Shown piece by piece: positions 41,751-54,100 of a stretch of DNA of 64,000 nucleotides. Position numbers and translations under genes: made by a program. Within the stretch, counting starts at the first letter, position 1; every line of letters starts with the position of its first letter. The stretch is from NCBI GenBank assembly GCA_030141605.1, contig JAQGDQ010000050.1, forward strand, positions 447,971 through 511,970, given 5' to 3'. The notes under the pieces are model-generated. The model did not search any database, was not told where the DNA came from, and saw nothing but the letters and a program-made list of their open reading frames with translations. This stretch comes from Tubiluchus corallicola. Lineage: Eukaryota > Priapulida > Priapulimorpha > Priapulimorphida > Tubiluchidae.

Positions 41751-44700
41751 CTGCAAATATGACAAAAGTAGTAGCAAACATTATTACATATTTGTCTGCT
41801 ACCAGTTTCTACCAATAAAAAGTCAGAACATAACGAGCAAAACGTTTATTGTGGTCGGTGCTCATTTAAAGAAGTCGGACTTGATATTACCAAAATACAT
41901 ACTGATTGAGATATGAATGTACTTGTAGATACTGATGATCTTCTTTGATGACTACATGGAATTTCTAAATAAATTGCGATCTGATACTTTTGATTTTGAA
42001 AGAAATGTTTTTAATCTATTTTATTATAACTGTGCTGTTATTTTTACTTCCATATAGGCTCCTATAATTTTATTTCAACAAACCGTTAGCATGGATTGAT
42101 CTTAATTTTTCAATGTCAAACGGAGGAATGTTAGCTTTCTGACGTGCAACTAACTGACTGTAAAAGAGAACAAAACTGCTCGTGAGTGATTGCTATATTT
42201 TCTAGCTTATAGTTAGCACTCCAACATTATAACGTACGATCTCCAAAGTCATTGCTTGCTATCGAATAATTAGGTCAACAAATCCCGATCTACTCTTCAG
42301 TTATGGCAACTTATTCATTACTATTTATTTCGTGATGATAAAAGCTTAATTACTATAATAACTATAACCGCAAATGTGTTATTAACGTTTTACCAGCGAA
42401 GCAAAACCAAAATTATTCTATTACTGACATAGAAAGAGTAGTGAACAGAATTTTTTCCCTCCCTAGTAACATTTTTAACAATTTATCCATCTGAGCAAAA
42501 TAAAGGAATTATGAGGAGCATACATATATCTGTAATTATCATACATGAAATGAAATTATTCACTAGCGTGTTTGCTGTTCAAGTCTTTTGAATCACCCAA
42601 AAATTTAAATACAGCATTTGCACTTAAAATGGGATTGGTTTGACACAGTTAATAGAACATACAGATCTTATCTGAGTACAAGCCGATGAATCTTTGAGAA
42701 GTATTCTGAAGAAATGTATTAGACTGGACAGACATATGACATTATTGTGGAATTTTCATTGGTATTTTATTACCAAATGTTTTAAAAGTTTTACAAAACC
42801 ATAAAATACAAAATTTCCAAGGTTCTATCTTAGGTCCCCTTCTATTTTTGGTGTATGCTAACGATATTACAGAAGACATTCAATCTGATATACGCCTTTT
42901 TGCAGACGATACGGTTCTAATAGATTTGTTTAAGGATAATCCACATACATCAGCAAATCGCTTAAAAGCAGATCTCAGAATAAATGAAAACTGGGCCAAA
43001 CGTTGGTTGGTTAAATTTAATCCAAATAAGACCGAAGTCATGCTTTTCTCCCGTAAATCCATTGTTCCTCCATATCCTACTCTATATATATATCTGTTAC
43101 TCCACTGAAAACAGTAAATGTTCACAAGCACTTAGGTATCTTAGTATCTTACATCTGATCTGAACTGGAACTGTCACGTCTCAAAAATTGTAGACAAAGT
43201 AAATTTAAAGCTAAACATCTTTCGACATATGTCAGTCAATATGTCCAGAGCTACACGGGAACGATTATTCATTACGACTCATCTACCTGCTATTGAATAT
43301 GGCAACGTATTATGGTCAGGATGCAGTGAAAACAGTAAACGTTTATTCGAAAATATTCAGCTATCTGCTGCTAGAATTTGTTCTGGCGCTATGTTTCGTT
43401 CTTTCCCTGCAGGTATCTTGTCTGACAGCGGCTTCACTAAATTAGTGACGCGCTTCCATCATCATAGCTGTCTTTTTTCAAAATAATCAATGACTTAGCG
43501 CTACACTATTTAAGTGCAATTCTGCCGCCAAAGGTAAACGAAGTTATCCCCTATTATATACGCAGTGGTACTAAGTACAGAAATTTTAACTGCCGTTCTG
43601 TCAGCTGTGAAAAATCCTTTTTCATATCGACAATTAACTTGTGGAACAACTTACCACAGAACATTCGTGAAATTACATCCATTTCGCACTTCAAACAAGA
43701 GCTCAAAACTCATTTAAGTTTTTCATTGCGTAAGAAGCATTTTTCATTGGTAAACCCCCAATTTCTGTGCATCATACGCGCATGAGAATCGGATTTTCTC
43801 AGCTTAACTATGACCTTTTCTCTAAAGGCTGTAAAGATAATAACCGTCATCCAGTATTGCCGAATTGTAATTGTGGATTTCGATTTCAGTCTGTTGCACT
43901 GCCCATTGTATCAACAAACTAGGATTAGTATGTTTGATAAATTAAATGGAATACTTCTGCTTGAAATCCTTAATACAGCTGCCTTAGGAACTAATGATCT
44001 GTTGAAGTTGTTGTTGTTCGGAAAAGATTAATTTAATTATGTTGTTAACTGTAAAATATTCCAATGTATACATGACTTTATATTTCGTACTAAGCGCTTC
44101 CAGTAGTTTCTATCTGATATGAAATGCGTCAGTCTTAAATATTCATACAGTATTATTTTCTAACAGTCATTGTGTCCGGTTGTGTAGTTATAGTCAATTC
44201 TTACTGTAAATGTTTTTGTAAATAGTGTATATAGTCTGTTGTGGTGAGGATCCTAAATCATGTTGTTCAAACTGTCTGATCCAATCCTATAATAAATTAT
44301 GTTTAAACTAAAATACAAAACTTATTCCTGACATTAATGCCAGACAGACCTGCCTCAATGCTTGCTAACCCAGTGCTTAAATAATTCTGTCAGGAAAATT
44401 GCAAAACGTAAAGTTAACTGATAATTTGCCATTGAGTGAAACGGTTTTAAAAGACAATTTTATTATTAAGTGTTTCAGAGTTTTTAAAAAAACTATAAAA
44501 CATAAAAAAATATTTCTGACATTTCGATTGACGTTATCCTGCAGTCAACTTCAATGTTACGCAGAACTTATTTACATATTCACATGGAAACCCAAGATAG
44601 CATGTGAATAAACAAGCCCATAGGTTTACAGAAAAATATATTATTACTATAGTTGTGTTAGAAAACAGTATTAAGGGAATAGGCACTACTTTGCACATTG

Positions 44701-44780
44701 AGAGAGGGCTTCTTTGGGAAGTAAAGTTATGTGATAATTTGCACTCTCGTTAGGTAAAATAAGTTATACCAGCTTTTTAC
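41751..44780 (-). other. Intron of the LGN-like gene (3030 bp) hosting a retrotransposon
   Basis: GT..AG borders on the minus strand. Half of it is the non-LTR insertion at 42814-44308, in the opposite orientation to the gene. Confidence 0.75.
42802..44320 (+). mobile_element. 5'-truncated non-LTR retrotransposon with 12-bp target-site duplication
   Basis: The direct repeat 'taaaatacaaaa' (42802-42813 and 44309-44320) flanks a 1495-bp body. The body starts inside the reverse transcriptase ('QGSILGPLLFLVYANDI'), has the catalytic 'FADDTVL', then 'NENWAKRWLVKFNPNKTEVM'. Later frames give 'LFITTHLPAIEYGNVLWSG', 'INLWNNLPQNIREI', 'RMRIGFSQLNYDLFSKG' and a C-terminal Cys/His block 'PNCNCGF..HCPLYQQTR'. 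It has several frameshifts, so it is inactive. The 3' end is 'aataaattatgtttaaac'. Target-primed insertion with 5' truncation is the family's usual outcome. Clade is jockey/CR1/L2-like, not resolved. Confidence 0.88.
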
Positions 44781-44941
44781 CTGTCTGGTCATTGCGATTT
44801 TGAGAAATCTTCAAGCACTGCAAATGATACTTCACTGCATCTGCATATCTATGGAGGAGGATGTTGGCGTTGCCAAGGCAATAGCAGGCTTGCGCTTCTA
44901 AACTTTCATCGCGCAGCTCCATGGATAAATCTAAACTTTTC
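44781..44941 (-). CDS. GPSM2: LGN-like TPR protein, exon with TPR 'EAQACYCLGNA'
   Basis: Acceptor 'gattttacttag', donor 'gacag|gtaaaa'. Its first base completes Arg (AG+G) from the 45532 donor. 53 residues follow: 'KSLDLSMELRDESLEAQACY', then 'CLGNANILLHRYADAVKYHL' and 'QCLKISQNRNDQT'. This is a full TPR matching the family pattern 'A..L.D...EAQ.CYSLGN.Y.LL..Y..AI.YH..HL.IAQ.L.D'. Ends in phase 1. No stop and no frame break. Confidence 0.92.
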
Positions 44942-45531
44942 CTAAGTAAAATCCGATCAATGATTTAACCACATATGCACCAGTGGAGTCCATATTTATG
45001 GTAAGAGAAACAGTGTATGTTTCTGATTCCATCATTTCGAGTCAAGTTCAGAATGGTGTATTTATAAATGATAAATGATAAACATAGAAAACGTTTAATT
45101 ACAAACCCACAAATTTTACTAATAACATTGCTGGCCACGCTTTGATGACCTTTGGTGACACTTTGATGACCACATTGACATACAACTGAATTTATAAAGT
45201 TTGCTCTGTAAGTATTGCAGTTGTTGTTGTTATTGGCAACAGTGGTGTTGGCTAGAGTGATATTGGCGGTGGTAGTTGTATTATTTACAGCTCCACTATT
45301 ATTGCGGCAGTGATAGTGGCATTCTTTCCCTATGGCGGTGGAACACAGTAGCAGACGCTGCAGCAAACAGCAGAGAGGTTGAGGATATGATGTGTGAGTT
45401 GCTGTACTTTTGTTCTAAATTTTTCTGATATAGCGTAATTACAACGTTTAAATAAATATATTAATTATAAAAAAAATTATAATTATTTTACGTTATTTAC
45501 TTCACAGTGCTGTATGAGAAACAAGTTATAC
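44942..45531 (-). other. Intron of the LGN-like gene (590 bp)
   Basis: Short GT..AG intron. The 133-residue minus-strand ORF 45366-44965 inside it is Asn/Thr-rich and interrupted by splice signals. It is not a gene. Confidence 0.8.
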
Positions 45532-45647
45532 CTGTAATGTTCTGCTGCTGTGAAAAATTCTCCCAAAAATACAAGTGAGTTTCCAAGGTTGTTGTGCGCT
45601 CTATGTTCAGCTGTATTATCGCCAAGTTTCTCAGCAAACTTTAACCG
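45532..45647 (-). CDS. GPSM2: LGN-like TPR protein, exon with TPR 'AEHRAHNNLGN'
   Basis: Acceptor 'ttttctgttgcag', donor 'tacag|gtataa'. Phase 0 in, phase 2 out. It encodes 'RLKFAEKLGDNTAEHRAHNN' followed by 'LGNSLVFLGEFFTAAEHY'. The family equivalent reads '(R)L..A.E.GD.AAERRA..NLGN..IFLG.FE.A.EYY', so the match is close to position-for-position. The preceding exon ends at the last helix of the previous TPR. This is one of the two clearest exons in the window. Confidence 0.93.
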
Positions 45648-45851
45648 CTGCAACAGAAAAAAATGTAATTAATATATTTTAAGAACAGTTATTCACTAAC
45701 CTAGAAAGAAGAAAGAAACTAAAGCGGGCCGATTCAGACGAAAGTTATTATTAGATTATATCAGAGAATGCAGGCCGTCAACGGAACTAAAAATCTACTT
45801 TCTCGCTGAAACGCGTATCGAATATAAACTCTTTCTCTCCCTATTCCCTCC

Positions 45852-45855
<4 letters not shown>

Positions 45856-45925
<70 letters not shown>
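45856..45925. repeat. (CT)n microsatellite
   Basis: About 34 CT units, with interrupted pyrimidine flanks. Confidence 0.95.
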
Positions 45926-45932
<7 letters not shown>

Positions 45933-46084
45933 CCTCCCTCCCACTCTCTCGTCTTTGCATTCGGCTCAGTTCGTTTTCGATTTGTGTTTATCCTCCTCAT
46001 TAAATTGTTCGTTCGCAAGATAATCACCGCTGAAAAGGTGCGGTAGAAGATCTCACATCTCATCTCGTCTTGCGTGACAATTTG

Positions 46085-47458
46085 TCAATTGTGTGTGAAG
46101 CTATCTATTGTGCTTGCTTGTCTATTATTAAAGACTTTCCTATATGTCTTCCAGAAAGAGTTGCATTGCTTGACATTTAAGTTTTCAGTGTTAACTCGTA
46201 CCCAATTATCGACAGCTGCTCTTAACTCATTATTAACTAGTTCTTTGCTCTCTGTATATTCAACCAGATTTCGTAATGTGGAGTGACGCAGGTAAGTAGA
46301 TCTGCACCATCTAAGGTTCTTATATAGCCGCGTAAGCTCGGCTGGAAGAGGAAGCAAATTCTTGGTTAAGCAGTCATTTGACATTAATCGAGCTAGAGCA
46401 AGCAATCGCACAAACAATAGAAACCGAGAAGTCAGTGGATGCGGATGGTTTGTACCCCAAGATGATAAAGTATTTAGGATTAAAGGCTAGACATACTATG
46501 CTAAAGATTGCTAGCCTGTGTTTGCAGCTAGGGAGGTGGCCGTGCAAAAGTTCTAAAGTCATTTTAACGAGAAAGGAAATAAAACATCATACAACAATCC
46601 TAGCAGCTAATTTGTGGAAAGATTTATTGAACATCGGTTAAGAAGATTCTTTTAGCAAAGAAATTTACTAGATATCGAACAGGAAGGCTTTATACCTAAG
46701 CGCAATACTATTCGATATTTAGTGAGACTACTATCACATATTGAGAACGACCTACTCTTGTATCGTTTTGGTATCTCCTTGTGCTGCGATTACGAGAAAG
46801 GATTTGATAGTGCGGCATGACGGCATGCTATTCTGGTGGAGTCACAGGCAAATTGTTCACCTTACTTTTGCACTTCATAAGGAATAGGAGAGTAAGAATA
46901 AAAATCGACTCTTATCTATCAAATGGATACTACTGCAGTGTAGGACTGTCCCAGGGATCTGTGCTATCACCTCTTCTATTCATATTTTATGTAGCGGATA
47001 TGTACACAAATATACCATCCAACGTAGAAAAATTTAAGTATGCGGATGACGGCACGTTGTACATTAGTGAGACTTCACAAGATGCTTGTTATTTAAAGGC
47101 TCAAATGTGCTGTGATGCATTACATGGCCGGTGCAAAAAATGGCATTTAAAGATAAACACTCAGCCTGGCAAGACAGAAGCTATACTAATAGGAAACTGG
47201 TCACCCTGTCCGACGAACATAAGTATCATGGGTAATGATTAAAATTATGTGACTAAAAGTAAAATTCTCGAGTTAACAATTGACAACAAATTGTCGTTTG
47301 AAAGTCATGTCAATACAACTCGCACAATGTGTGGTCGCGTTGGTTATCGGTGAAGAAAGACTGCAGAAAGTACACAGGACTTAGATTACCGACCATAGTT
47401 TTTCTATACAAAACACTCATCTTGCCCATAATATTGTGCGCATCATCAGCTTGGTTAT
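46085..47458 (+). mobile_element. Non-LTR retroelement with inverted 5' segment
   Basis: The plus-strand part (46378-47458) gives the start of an RT domain ('DADGLYPKMIKYLG', 'CLQLGRWP'), 'EGFIPKRNTIRYLVRLL', 'DYEKGFDS', 'GVTGKLFTLLLHFIRNRRVR', 'QGSVLSPLLFIFYVADM', 'KYADDGTLY', and then 'YKTLILPIILCASSAWL'. It stops abruptly in a CT microsatellite. The left part (46376-46085) is minus strand and reads 'YLRHSTLRNLVEYTESKELV', 'QCNSFWKTYRKVFNNR', 'STIDSFTHN', the kind of sequence that lies just upstream of the RT domain. Order and orientation are those of a 5' inversion (twin priming). Stops and frameshifts make it inactive. Missing 3' end and no clear target duplication leave other rearrangements possible. 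Confidence 0.7.
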
Positions 47459-47478
47459 CTCTCTCTCTCTCTCTCTCA
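47459..47478. repeat. (CT)n microsatellite at the retroelement break
   Basis: Ten CT units immediately after 'ASSAWL' of the RT tail. The element's homology ends here. Confidence 0.85.
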
Positions 47479-50400
47479 TATAATTATAATTACAAAGAGA
47501 GTAAACATATACTATTTGAGCAACTTTGACTGGGGAAAGACCAACGCAATCAACCCACTGATCCAATTTCCTGATTAACGGAATGGACAATACAATATTA
47601 CTGCTAAAGACGCCACCACCAGTCTACAGACCAGCATCTAGAATACAACCACGAATTACAATTTAATGTACTACTAGTAATAACGATCCTTCTACAACCA
47701 ATCGCAGCCACCTTATGATCGACCGTTAACAGAAAAAAAATAAAGGTGTGATCCATTACTTGCTCTGTACAAGCTAAATAAAATTAGCTTTTCGTCATCT
47801 TCAGTGGTACGATTCGTGATTTCCGATATTTAATTTTAACAACAGCAATATTGGTCCATCAACATATTTATAATTTCGTTTTCACCATCCAAAGTGTATA
47901 TCTAGATAATGGCTGAAATGCTACTTGACGAAACGTTCCCAAATGCGTTTCGTCAGCTGGATTGATGATCGTACAAAGCGAAAACCACAGTGCATTTTTT
48001 ACTGTGGAACAGAAAGCTCTAAGGTCCAGATTCTCTTTCCGAGGCACCAAGGCCTGCTTGAAAAGCTACAATGTCTCTTCTTCGGGAGACATTCAGGCAA
48101 AGCGTTGAAATTCTTTCACTGGTACCCTGCTGGCGAATTCTGCGGACTTCCCAGTTTATAATATCGTGTATACATTTCCAAGATCTGTGCTTTCTAGCAC
48201 CGATTCTGCTGACAAACATCATGTTACGCCTTTTATAGTTCCATCAGTAAGTATTCCTCACACGGGCTCTTCATTATAAGCGACCTACTCGAATTTGCTT
48301 ACTATCAAGCAAATCTTCACCCCACCAATATAGTTCTTTTCTATCTTACGCGTATAAGGCAAATATGACTTTGAAGTGTCTTTTACTTTGGATATATGCG
48401 CCAGATCGACAGCTTACAGTTTCGGTTATTATTTGCTAGGACCTAGAAGTCACCGTGTTTTGCTTCTTCAAATCCCGCAGTGCCAGCGCATTGACTTGCA
48501 CAATTGTTTGCAGACACCAGAGGGGGGGGACAAAATTAACGCAATGCAAGAATATTTTTCATTTTGACATCAGATGAAACATTCGACTAAGCTGCTTAAA
48601 AGACACCATTTAATGGTTTGGAACTCGCTTTTCACTGGTTTTAGAAGTTCTTTCAGAGAGTCGACTCATGAATGCTTGCACATTGTCCGAGGGAAGATTA
48701 CATAATACCCAATATTGTCAGAGATGGTTTTAACAATGTGTGGTAAACCCTACCTCTCCGTATCACAGCAAAGGCATGCATTACCTCAGATTATAAAAAG
48801 CGTAACTCTGCTTGAGTTCTGCTTCCGTCATACCCAGTTCTCGAATGTCAACTTTTCGAGACTTGTAATAAGCTCTCGATTAGTTCTCGTGTTTTTCCTT
48901 GAACTGAGCCTTCGTGTTTTTTATGTGTAGTTAGCAGCCACCCGCAAGGCTTAAATATTTATAATAAGTGCCTCATTTTTCTAGAACTTCGTTAAGCTTT
49001 TAAACATTTCCTCTGTTTGTTAAGTTTCAACACTAAAATAGATACGGCTAACTAAGTGGCTTAATTTAGTTTAGTTCCTGTTTGTTAGCTGTCCAATGTA
49101 TTTTGCTTGCCAACTTTTTGGATCAGTTTTCCAGTAGTTTGCTTAAATGTTTCCACTGAGCAATTAAATGGTTGTTTTATAGCATAACTTAAGAACTTGA
49201 CTACTGGCGCGATCAGGCGTAAATTCAGACGAACTTGCCGTCCAAATTACCCAATCATTTTGCGGAGCTTGAGCTGGTTTTATGTGACCTGTCAGTTGCT
49301 GATCTCTTGTCTAGAAGAAAATACTTTTTGGTTACAACTGTGCTATCGATGGGCCTCTTTTTTAGTGTTGTGATCCACCGCATGTATTCTGCCTCTGTAT
49401 TTCAATAGACGAATTGGTTGCAACCAGCTCTAAACGCGTTGCTTAAACACTTGGGCCTCTAACCATAGAAATATCATGCAGATAATCATTCATAAGATCC
49501 CATGGGTCATTCAATGCCCAATGTTCTGAAATTGCTGCGCAGTCTCTATTCTGAATCAATCGTCATCGTAGAACTGATTAACAATTTGCTGGGCGTTGTA
49601 TGAACTCAATTCTGCGTATGCAATTTAACTTGTAGTACTTAAATTTAGGGTTTATAATAATGTTGATGCTTACGTTTTTAATCCTCAAAGAGAGTTACTT
49701 TACTGCACTTACGTTGCTGCACTATCTTACCTGTTCTAATATTACCTCCCCTCACTTGACTTCACCTGATTCCACTTTACTCGGCTTATTGTTGATCGGC
49801 TTATAAAAATTGTATACAGTGTGAAAGTGGTGTAACTCACACGATTATGGTTTCTTCCTGAGTTCCTGTGATTATGCACGGCTGCGGCTTTACTGTTCTG
49901 AGACCATAGCATAGTCATTGCATGTCGTGTAAGAACTAGATCTTTATCGGCATTTTGTTTATAGCCTAATTAAATTTTATCCCATAAATTAAATTGCAAC
50001 AGCAAAGAAGAGTCGTAAAACCAGCTCTGTTTAACCAGCTCCCATCCATTTGAATCTCATTAATTATCGCTATTTCAGGCGTTTTTTACAACAAAACCAT
50101 CGAGACTGTAATGATTTTAAATAGAACATTTTATTACCAATTGCAAGGCAACATTTTTCGCATATATCAAATTTTATAGCGTAGCATAATGGAATTTAAC
50201 CGAGATCGAGATTGTGAACGTCTCTCATTGTTTTACTCTGCAAAACAAGTCCGAAATGCCATGCATTAGAGTGCTTGTTTATTGAGTTTTTTCTTCCTAC
50301 CTGCCTCGATATATCATTTAGAATACCAATTACAGTTACAAAAGAATCCTTTTTTCGTAGATAAAGTTACATGGGGAATGCCAGAGTTTTTCCCCGTATA

Positions 50401-53372
50401 TAAGAAGCCTATCGTAATGTCATGGCCTGTTTCATGTCTAATGTAAACACTTTTTGTGTGGCTTCAAAACATCTTTACTCTCTTACGTTTGGAAGACCTA
50501 GTTACACATGAATAGCTTAATGCCACATTTGTTACACCATTGTTCATATTTGGCTGGAAAACTATGTAATTCTGTATATTGCTGACGGAAGAAATTGTAT
50601 AACGCTATATGAAGTGGTGCTACATTTCAATCTACGTTGTGTCATTTTGTCCTAAGTAATGTGATAACTAGGGCGCCGAGCAGCTAGTCCTAATTTGTGT
50701 CAATGACATTATGCAATTACTTTTCTGTGCACGGGTGTGAAATTGTTTTCGTAAGCAATTGTAGCGCGGAATGTGAGAATGATTTCTGCTCGCCGGGTTT
50801 TTTTATCTTAACAAATGTTTTAGCAAATTTGCCTCGTTACTTCCTAGAAACGGAGGCGAAGTAGGGGTGACTGCTAGAACGGCAGCTCGTAGCTAAATAG
50901 CACGTCAGTGATGTGCATTATCCTTATAGCTCACTCTAACTCAGTAATAGTTGACCATTTATCCCAACAACATCAACAATTATCTACAGTAGGTGATTCA
51001 GAAATTCAGGATGATAAATTTGCTTGAGAAAAACCTGAAGCCAAAGCCATTAAGTTAACTGGAGAAATGGATCGATTGTATTAAGCGATTTACCACATCT
51101 GAGTGGACGAAGGGTTCCTGCTGCAGCTACTGCAATGCCAGCAGTTTTAGCTAGGCGTGCAAGAAAAGCATTGTGAGGCAGCAGCGGCTATGAAATATAT
51201 ATGCGAGGACTAAACGCCAAGCATCTTGAATAAACTGTTCGTGTCTCATAGGCCTGGCTTATCCGCGGTGGGAAAGCAGCAGAAGTACTTACCAATTTCT
51301 AGAACACTCAAAATGATACAAAAAGTGAAATAACAATGTTTAAATTGAACATGGATTGTTGCTTTAAAAAGAAACAACGTGCTAGAACTGACAAGGCACA
51401 GGCATAATAGTATCTATAGCCCTTGCTGGAACAATTGCTGCGTTTCCGTCAGTGCAGATTTTTAAGTTTATTAAATTCTTATTTAGAATCTGGTTGCCCA
51501 ATGTCTGCAGTAGATGTTTCGGGTAATAAGTGTTGCTGCTGACGACAACGAAAGGAGTAAAAATGCTATTCCAAGCAAAGCATGTATTTCTTAGTGTCAG
51601 TAGCCTAATTTTGTAGCAGATAGAATTACACAAAGTATTACGCAAAGCAAAACTGCATGTTTAAAAACTAAATTATACTTTCATATGCAAGCAGCGTTTA
51701 AAAATAGGCGTTACGTGACACACTTGGTGTCTGTTAGTTAGTTTCTAGTGTCTGTTTGCCATCGCCTATATACATATTAGTTTGCAATGGTTGCTTTGTT
51801 GGAGGACTGGGCGCGAATCTAATCTTCTAAAGCCTAAATAAATTTCAGTAGTGTTAGCCTTCCGTCTGTCCTAGAATGAATGCAAATCCTCCAACACGCA
51901 TCTAAAGATAAATAAACTTTATTGTAGTGAATGGCTTTTGCTTGCCTGCTATTATAGTGCATAACGATTTTTTATTATAAAAGTTATAAATTATTATCAT
52001 GCATTCAGGCGACTAATTTTTATTTAATTGTCGGTAGCCTTCTCTCTACTTGCCCTTTAGTCTAAGGTTATACTTATTTAGATTGCCTATAAAAACTTTG
52101 CTTCGATATATATACATTTAGTAGGTCACCCAATCAGATATGAGCACGTTTTTAGTCTACTCATTGGAAGCGAAGAAATTGCCATGTCTTTTTTCTCTGT
52201 AATGTTGAATTTTAAAGAAAAATTCTGTGATTACTTCAAAACGTATCGGAACATTTATTATTTATTGAATTTTTTTTTTTGTGAACAAGCGTTAAATTTT
52301 CTGTAATCTACAATTTGTACTTATTAAGCCAAATAACTTATTCTACTAAAAGTGAGAGCAACTAGGTTGAGCGTACATTGCCTCATGTCCTGAGTCCTGT
52401 ACGTATGTTCTTTATATATGACTGCAGTTTGCACAGTGTGATAATAATACGTCCTTCATTCTTCTTTTCCCAATCGGCAGATTCTCTTCCAAATTGGTGG
52501 AAGCAAAGACGTTTCAATTCGCCGTCATTCATGAACAGATCAAAATGTTAACATGATCCATTGCTAACATTGATCATTCACTGTAACGCTGTAATATCCT
52601 AATGGTCTTGGAGAGAAGTCAACTGAAATGTTGACTGTGAAATCAGAGTATTACTTTTCCGTGATTTTCTTTTCGCGATGCAGGACTTTTACCGACCTAA
52701 GAAATTTAAAGAACAGCCTGGACTTGATCAATCATCTTCTTTTTCATTGTTTCTTTTTCATTCGTTCGTTCATCCATTCATTTATCCATCAGTGTTCCAT
52801 TTGTCCAGTCGTGCGTTTTACGTTCCTTTAGTTTGTCGTATTCTCTTTCGTTTTTTATTCATCTATTTTTTTAATCAATTCTTTCTTTTGTTCTTTCTGT
52901 CTTTCCTTCTTTCCTTCTTTTTTCTCTCTTCTTTACTGTCTCCATTATCTCTCCTTCTCTCTCATTGATTAGTTTTTTTTATTATTAATTTATTTATTTG
53001 TGTTTCTTGCTTCCTTCTGCATTTAATATAATATTATTCTCCTCTTTTTGTCCCACTTTCAGTATCCTGTACATTTTTGCTTCCTCTCTAGTTACTCATT
53101 TTATTGGATTAGCTTTTGCTGTTCTTCTAAATAGCTTTTTAGTTAATATAATTTTGCAGGCAATTTTAATAATTAACTACTTTATTAACTTAGTTTTTTG
53201 CTCTAATTACAACTCAAGCCGAAACAATAACACGCCGATAACATAGTGTTTGGTAGTCAGCAGTGTTGATAATGAACGATAAACTCACAGCTTTCGAAGT
53301 ATTTCATTACAGTTTCGTAAAAATTTCATGGAAAACGTAAATAATGCGTGTGTAAAATTCGTTCTAAATTAC

Positions 53373-53496
53373 CTCAGAGTGGTAATAAATCGCAGTTTGA
53401 AAATTTCCTAGAAGATAGTGCGTGTTTCCAAGATTCCCGCAGGCTCTTCCTTGTGCAGATTCATCCCCATTTTTTATTGCAGATGCTAAAGTGACC
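53373..53496 (-). CDS. GPSM2: LGN-like TPR protein, exon with TPR 'AQGRACGNLGNTHYLLGNF'
   Basis: Acceptor 'cttctcttttag', donor 'tgag|gtaatt' (a weaker donor). Its first base completes Gly (GG+G) from the 61205 donor. 41 residues: 'VTLASAIKNGDESAQGRACG', 'NLGNTHYLLGNFQTAIYYHS', 'E'. The core is nearly identical to the vertebrate and fly LGN/Pins TPR at this position. Phase 0 out, joining directly to 'RLKFAEKLGD' of the next exon. The plus-strand ORF 53422-53685 overlapping it is antisense. Confidence 0.93.
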
Positions 53497-53725
53497 CTAA
53501 AAGAGAAGCTAAATTTAAATACATGTGAATTATTAGGACGTATAAGCTGTTATAACAAGCTCGGCGACGTTTTTGCCATCAGAGGCAATTTGAGAAGCAA
53601 ACGTAAGATATTTCTAAATCAGCAACTAAAAGCAGCCATGGAAAGGAACGCCCGAGAAAGAAAAAGCGCTTTTTTAAATCGTTGATAAATGAAAAAAGAA
53701 ACTGTTGCTGTTGCCAGCTAGAATT

Positions 53726-53726
<1 letters not shown>

Positions 53727-53759
<33 letters not shown>

Positions 53760-54100
53760 TAATTGATGTGTCTCTAAATTTTTACAAAATGAAAATAAGC
53801 AAAAGCAATAAACTATAATAAAGATGGAAAAGAGACGCCGTGGCGAAAAGACCAACGGTCACCAGGTCAGCCACCTCTATCCAAATTTAAAGAAAATTGA
53901 GTGACCTGTCAAGTAGGTATGTACAAATGACTAATAATCATAAGATATATTATTATATCATATCATATCATATCATATTATATCAAATCATGTTGTTGTT
54001 GTCGTTGGTGTTGTCGTTGTCATTGTCGTTGCCGTTGCCGTTGCCGCTGTCGTTGCCGCTGTCGTTGCCGCTGTCGCTGTTGCTGATGTTGTTGTTGTTA
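53727..54100. repeat. GTAA, ATATC and GTTGYC microsatellites
   Basis: (GTAA)n at 53727-53758, a TATCA array at 53955-53985, and a degenerate GTTGYC hexanucleotide array at 53991-54100. Confidence 0.85.

Larger units (their letters stand above)
45648..53372 (-). other. Intron of the LGN-like gene (7725 bp)
   Basis: Holds the CT microsatellite at 45.86 kb, the rearranged retroelement at 46.08-47.46 kb and unannotated AT-rich DNA. Between 47.5 and 53.3 kb I see no gene; a T-rich tract at 52700-53000 is low-complexity. A 10-bp inverted repeat 'tgacgaaacg'/'cgtttcgtca' sits at 47926-47955. Confidence 0.6.

Noticed and set aside
41662-41916. Plus-strand 84-residue ORF
   Set aside because: Antisense to exon 41750-41647.
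44965-45366. Minus-strand 133-residue ORF
   Set aside because: Lies wholly in the 590-bp intron between two firm exons; Asn/Thr-rich low complexity.
53422-53685. Plus-strand 87-residue ORF that looks TPR-like ('YNKLGDVFAIRGN') with a nearby AATAAA
   Set aside because: It overlaps the antisense of exon 53496-53373, whose splice sites, phase and sequence match the LGN series far better.
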